Below, piece after piece: positions 8,853-17,737 of a stretch of DNA of 64,000 bases. A program made the position numbers and the translations under genes. Below the pieces are notes generated by a model. The model was not told where the DNA came from, did no database searches, and saw nothing but the letters and a program-made list of their open reading frames with translations. This DNA is from Methanolobus profundi (GTDB lineage: Archaea; Halobacteriota; Methanosarcinia; Methanosarcinales; Methanosarcinaceae), in contig NZ_FOUJ01000002.1 of NCBI RefSeq assembly GCF_900114835.1, positions 328,374 through 392,373 of the forward strand, given 5' to 3'. Position 1 is the stretch's first letter; each line of letters opens with the position of its first letter.

Positions 8853-9296
8853 ATGGTCAGCAAAAAGGATGAGGTCATACTATCCATACTGCAAAATGGA
8901 GCCAGGACACCGATATCAGAAATAGCCAAAGAAGTAGGCCTCAGTGAGAACGGGGTCAGGTACAGGCTTGAAAAACTGGAAGACGAAGGATACATCAAGA
9001 ACTACACGGTATTGCTCAATCCCAGGAAATTTGGAAAAGGAACCTTTGCGATCTTTAACCTGGAAATGGAGCCAAAAAAGACAAAGGAGAGCATTCAAAA
9101 GCTGATGGAGATAGATGAGTTCATTAAGATCTACCAGACAACCGGCCAATACTCCATCAAAGCATTCGGTCTTTTCAACGATGAAGAAGAACTGACCAAC
9201 TTCATAAATAACCGTCTTCTATACGAAATCCCAATACAAAATTACAGTGTTGAGATCATCACTAAGAACATCAAGGACAGTATATATCACATCTGA
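8853..9296 (+). CDS. Lrp/AsnC family transcriptional regulator
   Basis: A 147-residue regulator. Winged helix-turn-helix at residues 5-50 (ILQNGARTPISEIAKEVGLSE, then NGVRYRLEKLEDEGYI), then the alpha/beta RAM ligand-binding domain (FAIFNLEMEP, YQTTGQYSIKAFGLF). Members bind amino acids and control amino-acid metabolism. It is divergent from leuD-leuB across a 190-base AT-rich spacer and convergent with ablB, so leucine or lysine-derived osmolyte genes are plausible targets; this is inference. Its last ten bases overlap the 3' end of ablB. An AAGGCA-like ribosome site precedes the ATG. Confidence 0.88.
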   Translation: MVSKKDEVILSILQNGARTPISEIAKEVGLSENGVRYRLEKLEDEGYIKNYTVLLNPRKFGKGTFAIFNLEMEPKKTKESIQKLMEIDEFIKIYQTTGQYSIKAFGLFNDEEELTNFINNRLLYEIPIQNYSVEIITKNIKDSIYHI

Positions 9297-10129
9297 TCAA
9301 GTCTTTTGTACCAGACATTCATACTTTCGATACCACCTGATATATTGGTATTATTGACCAGGGTCCCTGCATACACATAGGAATTCCGTGAGAATACCGT
9401 GTTGATCCCATAGGACCTTGCCCTTGCAATAGTATATGCGGTGATGATGAACATTTCACGCATCTTTTTTTCCATTCTATCCAGAAGATGATAGGAATAA
9501 CCTCTGCCCCTGAATTCAGGTAATGTTGCAAAATCGGTCATCTCGACGTTACTGTGCTCAACATCCATCTCACAGGATGATAAAGCAACAAGTTTTCCAC
9601 TTTTCCTTATACCAAAATAAATGAGGTTCTCATCCATTGTCCTGAGCAAATATGCAGGTTCATGTATAGGGAAAGGATAACTCGGGAATACCTGTGAGTA
9701 TATCTTCGCCATCTCTTCAACATCATCCTCAGCACATATAGAACACTCTTCGTCTTCCAGTAGCTCAACTTCCTTAGAACTACCAAGCTTTGAAAGAGCA
9801 GCACTGATAACCCCTTCTATCTCATCGGGATATCGCTCTTTTGAGCGTTCGGTCGAAAGGAACTTCCCCATGAAACAGGCAGTCTCTTCTCCGTCATACA
9901 GACCGGGAACATGAGCTTCCTCAACATGACCCATCTCCTGAAAATGGCCTATTGAGGAGGAAGGGATCTTTGAGAATATCTTTGAATATCCGTTCTCCTT
10001 CGCGATCGTCTCCACCTGAGCAGGCACTTCCAGATGATCACCAGATGCAAGTTTCATCAAATAAACACGGTCATTGGAAGGACCGTGCTGGATGACAGAG
10101 TTCCTTATTTTAAGGATATGATCAGTCAA
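9287..10129 (-). CDS. ablB: Beta-lysine N-acetyltransferase
   Basis: Transfers acetyl from acetyl-CoA to the epsilon amino group of beta-lysine, giving the compatible solute N-epsilon-acetyl-beta-lysine made by salt-stressed methanogens. The C-terminal GNAT domain is clear: [36 protein letters not shown] (acetyl-CoA loop with RGRG), ending in [18 protein letters not shown]. The open frame extends upstream to 10237 inside ablA, but I chose TTG at 10129, which overlaps the ablA stop by a few bases and has GGAGAGAAGGA in front, giving 280 residues, the usual AblB size. Translationally coupled to ablA. Confidence 0.9.
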   Translation of the reverse strand: MTDHILKIRNSVIQHGPSNDRVYLMKLASGDHLEVPAQVETIAKENGYSKIFSKIPSSSIGHFQEMGHVEEAHVPGLYDGEETACFMGKFLSTERSKERYPDEIEGVISAALSKLGSSKEVELLEDEECSICAEDDVEEMAKIYSQVFPSYPFPIHEPAYLLRTMDENLIYFGIRKSGKLVALSSCEMDVEHSNVEMTDFATLPEFRGRGYSYHLLDRMEKKMREMFIITAYTIARARSYGINTVFSRNSYVYAGTLVNNTNISGGIESMNVWYKRLDQM

Positions 10130-11435
10130 CGTTCCTTCTCTCCATGCGTGCAGTATCTTCAGGTACAAGACTTGTGTCATCATAGAAGTCAGAAAGCAGT
10201 TTTGCAATTCCAACTGACTTGTATTCCTGCGCCTCATCCAGTTTTAGCTGCAATTTGCAACCGTCACACTTGCGGTCACAGTAAACTGCCTCATATGAAT
10301 CGGGTTCTGCGTAAGTAGTGATAACACCCTCGTAATTCCTCAGTATCACCTTATTAGTTGACCAGGATATCAGATAGTTTGGCATCACAGGGATCTTGCC
10401 TCCGCCACCAGGAGCATCGATCACGTATGAAGGAACAGCAAAACCACTTGTATGGCCTATCAGATGTTCCATGATCTCCATACCTTTGCCAACAGATGTC
10501 CTGAAATGAGTGAGACCTTCCGAAAGATCACACTGGTACAGATAATATGGTCTTACCCTGTTCTCCACCATCTTGTGGAAGAGTTTCTTTAATATTCTAT
10601 AGCAATCGTTAACACCTGCAAGAAGAACCGTCTGGTTCCCAAGAGGGATACCTGCATCAGCAAGTTTCCTCAGTGCCTCCTTTGAGGAGGAGGTAATTTC
10701 ACGTGGGTGATTGAAATGAGTATTTACCCATATAGGATGGTGTTTTTTTAATACGTTCACTAAATTATCAGTTATACGATATGGAAGGACCACAGGCATT
10801 CTGCTACCTATCCTGATCACTTCTACATGCGGGATCTTCCTTATTTCAGTAAGGATCCAGTCCAGATACTCATCTGAAAGCATGAACGGATCACCACCTG
10901 ATAGTAGTACATCCCTGACCTCAGGAGTGTTTGCTATATACTCTATCCCTTTGAGCACCTCATCCTTATTGGGTATGGAATCCACATCACCTACTTTCCT
11001 TTTCCTTGTGCAGTGTCTGCAATACATCGAGCATACATTGCTTATGTGGAAAAGTACCCTGTCAGGATATCTATGAGTGATCCCGGGCACAGGACTGTCA
11101 TGGTCCTCACTTAAAGGATCTGCCATCTCATCACATGATACTATCAATTCATTTGGTGAAGGAAAAGATTGCATGAATATCGGGTCGTTCCTGAAATCCT
11201 CGACCTCTATAAGGGAGAGATAATATGGAGTTATGGATAACGGGAAGGTATCAAGTGTCTTTTTGAGCGCTTCCCTTTCATCTGCTTCAAATCTGATGTT
11301 AAGAAGAGTTTCAAACGTATCGATATCGCTGACCGAATGTCTCAATTGCCATTTCCAGTCATTCCATTTTGCCAGGGGTTCTTCAGAGTCGATCCTATCT
11401 ACAATGCTTTGTTGCCTATTCTCGTATGATCTCAT
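10122..11435 (-). CDS. ablA: Lysine 2,3-aminomutase
   Basis: Radical SAM and PLP enzyme that converts L-lysine to beta-lysine, the first step to N-epsilon-acetyl-beta-lysine. At 437 residues it is the normal KamA/AblA length. The radical SAM cluster motif CSMYCRHC is at 135-142 (Cys135, 139, 142), with GGDPFML and [10 protein letters not shown] downstream. The C-terminal Cys-rich [11 protein letters not shown] is the zinc or structural segment of the family. First gene of the ablAB operon. The leader is about 100 bases and holds an inverted repeat (11495-11536), so salt-dependent control in the leader is possible but unproven. Confidence 0.95.
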   Translation of the reverse strand: MRSYENRQQSIVDRIDSEEPLAKWNDWKWQLRHSVSDIDTFETLLNIRFEADEREALKKTLDTFPLSITPYYLSLIEVEDFRNDPIFMQSFPSPNELIVSCDEMADPLSEDHDSPVPGITHRYPDRVLFHISNVCSMYCRHCTRKRKVGDVDSIPNKDEVLKGIEYIANTPEVRDVLLSGGDPFMLSDEYLDWILTEIRKIPHVEVIRIGSRMPVVLPYRITDNLVNVLKKHHPIWVNTHFNHPREITSSSKEALRKLADAGIPLGNQTVLLAGVNDCYRILKKLFHKMVENRVRPYYLYQCDLSEGLTHFRTSVGKGMEIMEHLIGHTSGFAVPSYVIDAPGGGGKIPVMPNYLISWSTNKVILRNYEGVITTYAEPDSYEAVYCDRKCDGCKLQLKLDEAQEYKSVGIAKLLSDFYDDTSLVPEDTARMERRNVD

Positions 11436-11494
11436 CGAATCACTTATTAATTAATGTACAGAAGATAGTTGAAAAACAGAATGCCACATAACTA

Positions 11495-11569
11495 ATGCCG
11501 GTTCATCTGAAAAAGCTAATTTGTTCCAAACGGCATGGGAAGGCAGATCTTCTGTGTTTGCTTATATGT
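11495..11569 (-). promoter_or_regulatory. ablAB promoter and leader
   Basis: Minus-strand TATA-like ATATAAG near 11560-11567 predicts a start near 11537 and a leader of about 100 bases. ATGCCG (11495-11500) and CGGCAT (11531-11536) are a perfect 6-bp inverted repeat that could close a 30-base loop at the 5' end of that leader. Confidence 0.4.
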
Positions 11570-11667
11570 TCTAGTCCTCTCAAACAATTCTTTGCAGTAA
11601 TATATAATTTGTTTTAAGATAGTGCAGATATAAGGATAGATCTTTGCAGATAAAGAAGAAGGTAGAA

Positions 11668-12924
11668 TTAGAAAATAATAGAAGGGTCATCCCCACCATG
11701 CCAGCTAAGACGTGGTCTCATCCTGATAATATGAGAAGCTTCAGTATTATCATCCACAACAAATGCTGCTCCTTTCTCAGAGCCCATCTTCATGATAGAA
11801 TCACCAAAATTATCCTTCATATAAGTAGGTCTTACCGATTCAAGGACACTGATATCATCCTGTGATGTCAGCCGATGACATATTACAATATCAGATTGAG
11901 ATAGGACATCCGGATGGATAGAGGAAGGACGTTGAGTTGCAAGCACCAGTGACAGACCGGGCTGTCTGCCCTGTTTCAGCCACTCGTTCAAAAGGATGTC
12001 CGATGCAAGTGTCCTGCCCTTTGATGGCAGGAACTGCTGTGCCTCATCGATGAACAACCAGACCATAGGTATACCTTGATCTACGTCCTGATCACCCATC
12101 ATGACTCTCTCAAAAGAACGTCTTGCTTCAAGACGAAGATGATAGATACTTCTTGCGATCGAACCGACCAATGCAGACCTTACAGCCTCACTTCGTATGG
12201 TGCTCACATCTATGACAGATGTAGAGCCACCTTTGACCATCTCTTCTATACCCTGACTTCTTTCTGCAAACACACCCCAGGATGAAGCTGTCCTGAAATG
12301 GTTCTCTACAGCACTTTTCGTAACAACGTCCGAGCGTTCATCATCAATAATGGAATCGATGATATCCTCAAAAGAAAAATCACCTTCAGCCCTCAGATCC
12401 TCTATGGTCCTGATAATAAGCACACCAGGAGAGGAAACAGCATCTATACTAAAGAGCCGACACCACTCATAGCCATCTATCTGTGATATTGGAATGGAGA
12501 GCGGACGCACATCGATGTTCCTTTTCTCATAACTGCTGACACTTCCGGCAGGTACAAAAATATCAGCATCGAAACCCTTTGGTTCCAGTTCCCATTCATT
12601 TATCATCTTATTCTGGACATCATTGCTCTTTCCAAGTGTCCAGAAAATGCCCATTGTATCGATGACCACAGAAGCGACACCTTCCCTGATGCCATCCGGC
12701 AGGAGCATCAACCCTTCCATAAGTACACCCATTGTGTATGATTTTCCATACCCTCTTTTGCCTGCAATGAAAACCGCATGTGGTCTGTTTACATCAAGAG
12801 ATACATGAGAGCCTGAAGACCTGTCACGTGCAAGATACCTTCCCATGTAAAGAAGGACTTCTTCTCCATTCCCACCGAGAACATACTGATGCTTTGAAAT
12901 ACCTGCGTCTAAAGATGAGGACAT
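11668..12924 (-). CDS. HerA-like P-loop ATPase
   Basis: A 418-residue ATPase of the HerA/FtsK superfamily. Walker A is GKRGYGKS at 55-62, Walker B is VWLFIDEAQQFLP, and QGRQPGLSLVLATQRPSS is the sensor segment typical of HerA. The N-terminal beta region (VLLYMGRYLARD, then HVSLDVNRPHAVFIAG) matches the HAS-barrel to DUF87 junction seen in these proteins. HerA proteins usually pump DNA with the nuclease NurA; no NurA or Mre11-Rad50 gene is nearby, so the partner is unknown. Single gene, convergent spacing downstream from the ablA promoter region. Confidence 0.8.
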   Translation of the reverse strand: MSSSLDAGISKHQYVLGGNGEEVLLYMGRYLARDRSSGSHVSLDVNRPHAVFIAGKRGYGKSYTMGVLMEGLMLLPDGIREGVASVVIDTMGIFWTLGKSNDVQNKMINEWELEPKGFDADIFVPAGSVSSYEKRNIDVRPLSIPISQIDGYEWCRLFSIDAVSSPGVLIIRTIEDLRAEGDFSFEDIIDSIIDDERSDVVTKSAVENHFRTASSWGVFAERSQGIEEMVKGGSTSVIDVSTIRSEAVRSALVGSIARSIYHLRLEARRSFERVMMGDQDVDQGIPMVWLFIDEAQQFLPSKGRTLASDILLNEWLKQGRQPGLSLVLATQRPSSIHPDVLSQSDIVICHRLTSQDDISVLESVRPTYMKDNFGDSIMKMGSEKGAAFVVDDNTEASHIIRMRPRLSWHGGDDPSIIF

Positions 12925-13061
12925 AATGAAATTTGAAACCTCTACACTCCATATAATATTTTGTATTTAGTTCTAAGTTTTACACAGTGAGCTTCAAAAT
13001 ATCAAAAGGAGGAGCTGCAGACTTTCTAAAATAAAATATATCAGGCGTGTAAATTAACAAA

Positions 13062-13071
13062 ATATATATAC
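13062..13071 (+). promoter_or_regulatory. TATA box of a candidate small RNA
   Basis: ATATATATA on the plus strand, centred about 25 bases before the first paired base of the candidate RNA at 13091. No plus-strand protein gene lies downstream, so the box is otherwise unexplained. Confidence 0.4.
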
Positions 13072-13090
13072 GTCCATTCATATTAGAAGT

Positions 13091-13196
13091 CGAGGAATCT
13101 CCGTCATCACATCATTCCCCTCTGATGCATTGATTCTATTGATAAATGCGTCATACCCCAAACTTCACCCAAACCATCATTATGCGAGGTTCCTCT
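13091..13196 (+). ncRNA. Candidate structured small RNA
   Basis: About 105 bases between a TATA box and the 3' end of the convergent FAD dehydrogenase gene. GAGGAA (13092-13097) can pair with TTCCTC (13190-13195) to close the molecule. Inside, TGATGCATT (13123-13131) pairs along all nine bases, one of them G-U, with AATGCGTCA (13145-13153) around a 13-base loop. The segment between the hairpin and the closing stem is C-rich and probably single stranded. No reading frame of note. Not recognised as SRP, RNase P or a box C/D guide. The hairpin could instead be a terminator for the opposing gene. Confidence 0.4.
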
Positions 13197-14600
13197 TTAC
13201 TTCTTGTTCACATGAAATGCTATACCTCTGGCAGCGAGCACACCGGTTGCTGATGAGTTGATCAGGTCACGTGAAAGGCCCGCACCATCCCCTGCAACGA
13301 ATAGCGAAGGTATATTTGTCTGCATTGTGTGATCAACATCTATTTTCAGAGAGTAGAACTTAACCTCTGGTGCATACAGAAGAGTACAATCCGAATCCAC
13401 ACCTGGAATGATCATACTCAGAACTTCCAGACCTTCAATGATATCCATCACCATCCTGTGAGGCAATGCCATGGAGATATCCCCTGGAGTTACATCTTTG
13501 AGCGTATTGACAACTGCATTCCTGGCAATCCGACTGCTTGTGGACCTGCGACCTCTCTTCAGATCACCGAGTCTCTGAATAACAGGCCGACCCCCACCGA
13601 TAGTGGTTGCAAGTTTTGCCACTGACCTCCCGTATTTGATCGTATTCTCCATTGGATGTGTCAGTTCCACATGTACAAGGAAAGCAAAATTAGTGTTCTC
13701 AGAAACCTTACTGTGCATGGAATGACCATTGGTCGCAACAAAACCCTCATACTCTTCCTTGACCACAAATCCATGCTCGTTCGTACAGAAGGTCCTCACA
13801 TGATCATCATACCTGCGAGTGTATATATGGAATTTAGGATCATGATTTATCTTTGTAACAGGATCCATTATAACAGAAGGAACTTCCACACGAACTCCGA
13901 TATCCACTCCACTGTATGAGTAACGGATCGAATGTCTTGAAACAAGACAGTTCATCCATTCGTAACCCACCCTTCCCGGAGCCAGAAGTGTGTACTTCGA
14001 CCTGATAGACTTGTCTCCAAGTCGAACACCCCTGCATTTCTCATCTTCTACAATGATGTCCGTTACCTTTGATCCCAGAAGAAATGAAATACCTTTTGAA
14101 ACAAGGTCATCTTTCATGCTGGCTATAAGAATGGTCGAATTATCCGAACCAATATGGCGCTGATCGATATCTATGAACCTTGCTCCTGCAGAAGCCGCCC
14201 TGCGTTTCAACATCTCAGCATCTTTTCCTGTGGCGGAATATACTTTCTGAGGAGCCCCATACTTCAGATAGATACTATCCACGTAGTCAACAAGTTCCCA
14301 TGCACTTTCATCATCACCTGTGAACTCGGAAAGATCCCCACCGATATCAGGCCTTAGATTCAGCGTCCCGTCAGAATAAGCACCTGCACCCCCAACACCA
14401 CAAAGAATGGAACATGGAGTACAGTGATCGCATGAGGATACAGAGGACATGGGACAATATCTTTTATCGATGTCCTTACCAGAGTCAATAACAAGCACCT
14501 TCAGGCACAGCTCTGCCAGCTCATAGGCAGCAAAGAGCCCTGCGGGTCCTGCACCTACTATAATAACATCAAAGTCGATGACAGCATTGCCACTTGTCAG
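13197..14600 (-). CDS. FAD-dependent dehydrogenase (COG2509-like), unusual start
   Basis: Flavoprotein oxidoreductase of unknown substrate. The Rossmann motif DFDVIIVGAGPAGLFAA lies at 14528-14575, followed by KVLVID, a Cys-rich SSCDHCTPCSILCG, the GGAGAYSDGTLNLRP family signature, a substrate domain, and the C-terminal FVAGDGAGLSRDLINSSATG that binds FAD. The frame is open up to a stop at 14658-14660 but has no ATG, GTG or TTG before the Rossmann motif; the first GTG (14498) would cut it off. CTG at 14600 would give the N-terminus MTSGNAVIDFDV. An ATG at 14623 is one base out of frame, so a one-base deletion is the alternative. Coordinates assume the CTG. Confidence 0.75.
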   Translation of the reverse strand: MTSGNAVIDFDVIIVGAGPAGLFAAYELAELCLKVLVIDSGKDIDKRYCPMSSVSSCDHCTPCSILCGVGGAGAYSDGTLNLRPDIGGDLSEFTGDDESAWELVDYVDSIYLKYGAPQKVYSATGKDAEMLKRRAASAGARFIDIDQRHIGSDNSTILIASMKDDLVSKGISFLLGSKVTDIIVEDEKCRGVRLGDKSIRSKYTLLAPGRVGYEWMNCLVSRHSIRYSYSGVDIGVRVEVPSVIMDPVTKINHDPKFHIYTRRYDDHVRTFCTNEHGFVVKEEYEGFVATNGHSMHSKVSENTNFAFLVHVELTHPMENTIKYGRSVAKLATTIGGGRPVIQRLGDLKRGRRSTSSRIARNAVVNTLKDVTPGDISMALPHRMVMDIIEGLEVLSMIIPGVDSDCTLLYAPEVKFYSLKIDVDHTMQTNIPSLFVAGDGAGLSRDLINSSATGVLAARGIAFHVNKK

Positions 14601-14657
14601 ATCAGAAATAATAACACACCCATGATCCTTAAAGGACCATAGGTAATATTGTAAGTA

Positions 14658-15725
14658 TTAAGATAAGATCTTATCCAGTTGACCTGTGGTACTGGCGAGT
14701 CTGATCTCCTGTGCGATCCTCTTTCCTGTGGAAAGGTCCGGTTCGACAAGATCGGAATAAGGAGAACCTGCAAGATAGATGTTGGTACCTGCAACAATAC
14801 GTGCGGATATCTCAAAGACCTTGATCTCAAGTTTGTCAGTAACTACTGTCTCAAGACAGAAAGGACCGATCATACCGTCGAATAGTTCAAGTGACTGCTC
14901 AACTACCTTTTCTCCGAGAGAGAATATCTTTGGGAGAAGAGATTCCCTTGCAACCAGAGGGACATTTCCTGTAACCACATATGATGGGATGATACCTGCT
15001 TCCTCGAGTTCCTTCGGGGAACCGAGCCTGAATATCTCATCGGCGTTGGACTCTACCCTGCGGTCCATACTGAGCATCTCAAGGATACCTGTACTGAGCT
15101 TGTAACCTTCTTCCCTTAGCGGGGAATAGAAGAAATGAAGATAATACCTTGTTCCTACCATGAATTCCTGGATGGTGACCTTCTCGTTAGGATCGACATG
15201 CTCCTTGTACTCCTCGTAGTTCTTGGCAATAAAGAAACCACGTCCACCTTTTGCACCATGGTACTTGACCATGACAGGACCGTTTATCTCTTCAGGTTTG
15301 ACGAGCTTTGGCATCTCAAGACCAGCGCTCTCCAGCCACTGACGTTCCATCTCTCTGTCGGATTCCCATTCAAGTACTGCTCTGTTACCGAATGTAGGAA
15401 TAGCCATTTCTGCAAATGTCTCAGCACCCATATATTCAACAAATGAGCCGTGAGGAATGACTATAGAGTTCTTTGCCTTAAGTTCATCAAGGATATTCGG
15501 TATTTCCTTATAGCTGTCAACAACGATAAATTCGTCCGGTTTTGCAAGCGGAAAAGCATCATAGAATCTTGGAGGTTCTTTTACACAGATACCTATAGTT
15601 CTGAAGCCTTCTTTCCTTGCGCCGTAGAATATCTGAAGGCTTGAATGAGAACAAACAGTGGCAATGCTCAGATCATCAAGGTCGTAGTTCTCAACAATTT
15701 CCATTATTCGTTCTTTAGTTATCAT
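14658..15725 (-). CDS. purP: FAICAR synthetase PurP (5-formaminoimidazole-4-carboxamide ribonucleotide synthetase)
   Basis: ATP-grasp enzyme that uses formate and ATP to make FAICAR in the archaeal purine pathway, in place of PurH formyltransferase. Length 355 residues from ATG at 15725. Motifs: DLDDLSIATVCSHSSLQIF and GARKEGFRTIGI at the N-terminus, IPHGSFVEY, ATP-grasp core GPVMVKYHGAKGGRGFF, YYLHFFYSPL, then EISARIVAGTNIYL with the metal ligands. GTG at 15752 could extend it by nine residues, but MITKERIMEIVENYDL fits family N-termini better. Upstream gene on the other strand is a winged-helix protein. Very secure. Confidence 0.95.
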   Translation of the reverse strand: MITKERIMEIVENYDLDDLSIATVCSHSSLQIFYGARKEGFRTIGICVKEPPRFYDAFPLAKPDEFIVVDSYKEIPNILDELKAKNSIVIPHGSFVEYMGAETFAEMAIPTFGNRAVLEWESDREMERQWLESAGLEMPKLVKPEEINGPVMVKYHGAKGGRGFFIAKNYEEYKEHVDPNEKVTIQEFMVGTRYYLHFFYSPLREEGYKLSTGILEMLSMDRRVESNADEIFRLGSPKELEEAGIIPSYVVTGNVPLVARESLLPKIFSLGEKVVEQSLELFDGMIGPFCLETVVTDKLEIKVFEISARIVAGTNIYLAGSPYSDLVEPDLSTGKRIAQEIRLASTTGQLDKILS

Positions 15726-15865
15726 GATGTAATAGCCCCTAGAATTTACCACATATTATTCTGTCCATACTTTAACTTTACGAGTTGTTCACCCGATAAA
15801 GAAGACTTCGAACAGAATTGAACCTAAAGGAAACAATATAAATCAATGTTTATATACTACGACCT

Positions 15866-16876
15866 ATGGGAGATAACGAAGAAACTACCAATTCTGACAA
15901 AGTCCTCATTCTTCCGCTCAGTGAGGACTCGAAGAAGATCACCCAGATACTTTCAAATGAAAAAGCAATGAAAATGCTTGATATCCTTGCAGATGATCCA
16001 ATGTCTGCCAGCGATGTCGCTGAAAAGCTCGACCTTCCACTTACAACTGTCAAATACAACCTTGATGGACTCGTCGAAGCTAATCTCATCAAAGTTAAAG
16101 AGACAAAATGGAGCAAAAAGGGCAGGCAGATAAAGATATACGAACCGGTCCAGAAGTTTATTGTCGTTGCTCCGGGAAGTACCAAAGATGACAGATCATC
16201 GATAATCAGCATGCTGAAGAAATACCTTGGACTTGTTGCAGGAGCAGTGTTTGCCGCAACCGGGCTGGAAGCCATCACACGGAATTTGGGCATGGGAGCC
16301 ACAAGCACCATGTCACAGGATGCTGCAACTGCTCCGGTCCCCGAAGAGGAGCCAATGGCATTCATGGCAAAGGACGTTGCTGAAGATGATGTAATGGCAG
16401 AGGGGGGCATGGAAAGTGAAGAAGTATTAGAAGAAAATGCCATGGAGATGGACACCGATGGTCTTGGAGATGTTGAAGTGGCAGATGAAGCGGCCATGGA
16501 TGTTGATGTCCAGCAGGAGATGCCCGTTGAAGAAACAATGGAATACGATGTACCTACAGAGGACATGGCATCAGACGGTCTTACAGGTGTCGATGATGTA
16601 AGTCCTGAGATGCTTGCATCCTCTGCTTCAAATGGAAGTGAAGCAGGAACAGACCTGATGAGAGAAGGGGTCATGAATGCTACAGGGAACCAGACCGAAA
16701 TGTTTCCAATGACACAGACATTCACCGACAACATGACAACGGTTGCTGAACCTGCAAGCGGTATATTCAGGGACGGGATCCTTTCACATGTAAGCGTATG
16801 GTTCTTTTTCGGATGTCTCTTCGTTATTGCTTTGCTATTTGTAAGAGAAATGTATTATAGAAAAAAGAACATATGA
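15866..16876 (+). CDS. Membrane-anchored winged-helix (ArsR-like) protein with long acidic extracytoplasmic segment
   Basis: Residues 20-95 form an ArsR-type winged helix: KAMKMLDILADDPMSASDVA, then LDLPLTTVKYNLDGLVEANLIKV. A hydrophobic helix follows (KYLGLVAGAVFAATGLEAI, about 117-137). Next come some 160 residues rich in Glu, Asp, Met and Ala with the sequon cluster NATGNQT, then a second membrane helix (VWFFFGCLFVIALLFV) and a short basic tail. Topology: DNA-binding domain and tail inside, acidic loop outside. This suggests a one-component membrane sensor-regulator. It is followed 16 bases later by truA, probably as one transcript. Target genes unknown. Confidence 0.75.
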   Translation: MGDNEETTNSDKVLILPLSEDSKKITQILSNEKAMKMLDILADDPMSASDVAEKLDLPLTTVKYNLDGLVEANLIKVKETKWSKKGRQIKIYEPVQKFIVVAPGSTKDDRSSIISMLKKYLGLVAGAVFAATGLEAITRNLGMGATSTMSQDAATAPVPEEEPMAFMAKDVAEDDVMAEGGMESEEVLEENAMEMDTDGLGDVEVADEAAMDVDVQQEMPVEETMEYDVPTEDMASDGLTGVDDVSPEMLASSASNGSEAGTDLMREGVMNATGNQTEMFPMTQTFTDNMTTVAEPASGIFRDGILSHVSVWFFFGCLFVIALLFVREMYYRKKNI

Positions 16877-16892
16877 AGCCTGAGTGAATGGT

Positions 16893-17708
16893 ATGAGAGT
16901 TGCTCTGAAAGTAGCATACGTAGGCACAGGTTATCATGGATCACAGGTCCAGCCTGATGTTGCAACGATAGAAGGCGAATTGTTCAATGCACTCACAGAC
17001 CTTGAGATCATAGATGATCCAAAGTCTGCACGTTTTTCAAGTTCAGGACGAACCGACGCAGGTGTACATGCAAGAGAACAGGTAGTTGCATTCAATACTG
17101 ACAAACCCAATCTTGCAATACCAAGGGTCATCAATTCAAAGCTCCCAAACTCCATCTGGGCATGGGCACATGCAGAAGTACCAGATGATTTTGATCCACG
17201 AAGATGGGCTGTCAGCCGCAAGTACAGATATATTATGAGCGGGGAGCAATATGATATTTCTAAAATAAGAGCTGCTTCCAAGATCCTTGTGGGAGAACAT
17301 GATTTTGCTAATTTCTGCAGTAAGGATGAAGATAAGAGCACTGTAAGGAATGTAGAAAGGATAGATGTCCGCGTCAGCGGTACACTCACCAAGATAGACA
17401 TCCAGGCAAATAGTTTTCTCTGGAATATGGTAAGGAAGATCGTCACTGCCCTTACAATGGTTGGAAGCGGAGTAAGGGATGAGGAATGGCTTACCCAGAT
17501 GCTTGATCCGGAATCATATGAGGAAGGGCTGGAGCCAGCTTCAGCATACGGACTCACACTCATGGAAGTGAAATACCCTGACCCCATAGACTGGTGTGAG
17601 GACGGTTATGCAATACGCAGAGCCGATGAGAACGTCCATGATTATATGGTCCGTCACCGAGTCATGGCAGAAGTTATGGAAAGTCTTGTTCCAAGAGAAG
17701 AAAGGTAA
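16893..17708 (+). CDS. truA: tRNA pseudouridine(38-40) synthase
   Basis: Isomerises uridine to pseudouridine at positions 38-40 of the tRNA anticodon stem. The catalytic motif SSSGRTDAGVHA contains the nucleophilic Asp. The RNA-binding segment DFDPRRWAVSRKYRYI and the C-terminal ANSFLWNMVRKIV are typical. The ATG at 16893 with GAGTGA before it gives 271 residues; the GTG at 16884 would add three. A hairpin with T run (17701-17717) overlaps the stop codon. Follows the membrane winged-helix gene closely. Confidence 0.95.
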   Translation: MRVALKVAYVGTGYHGSQVQPDVATIEGELFNALTDLEIIDDPKSARFSSSGRTDAGVHAREQVVAFNTDKPNLAIPRVINSKLPNSIWAWAHAEVPDDFDPRRWAVSRKYRYIMSGEQYDISKIRAASKILVGEHDFANFCSKDEDKSTVRNVERIDVRVSGTLTKIDIQANSFLWNMVRKIVTALTMVGSGVRDEEWLTQMLDPESYEEGLEPASAYGLTLMEVKYPDPIDWCEDGYAIRRADENVHDYMVRHRVMAEVMESLVPREER

Positions 17709-17717
17709 GATACCTTT
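17701..17717 (+). terminator. Hairpin at the end of truA
   Basis: Perfect 7-bp repeat AAAGGTA/TACCTTT with a 3-base loop, followed by CACTTTTTTC. It includes the truA stop codon and lies only 20 bases before the next gene, so it may be a partial terminator. Confidence 0.5.
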
Positions 17718-17737
17718 CACTTTTTTCAATACGACAA

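Noticed and set aside
10130-10237. Upstream extension of ablB to 10237
   Set aside because: Overlaps over 100 bases of ablA in another frame, and the TTG at 10129 has a ribosome site and gives normal length.
15850-16734. 294-codon minus-strand frame rich in Ser
   Set aside because: It is the complement of the Asp/Glu/Met-rich linker of the membrane-anchored winged-helix gene. Low-complexity Ser/Thr/Ala composition and no promoter.
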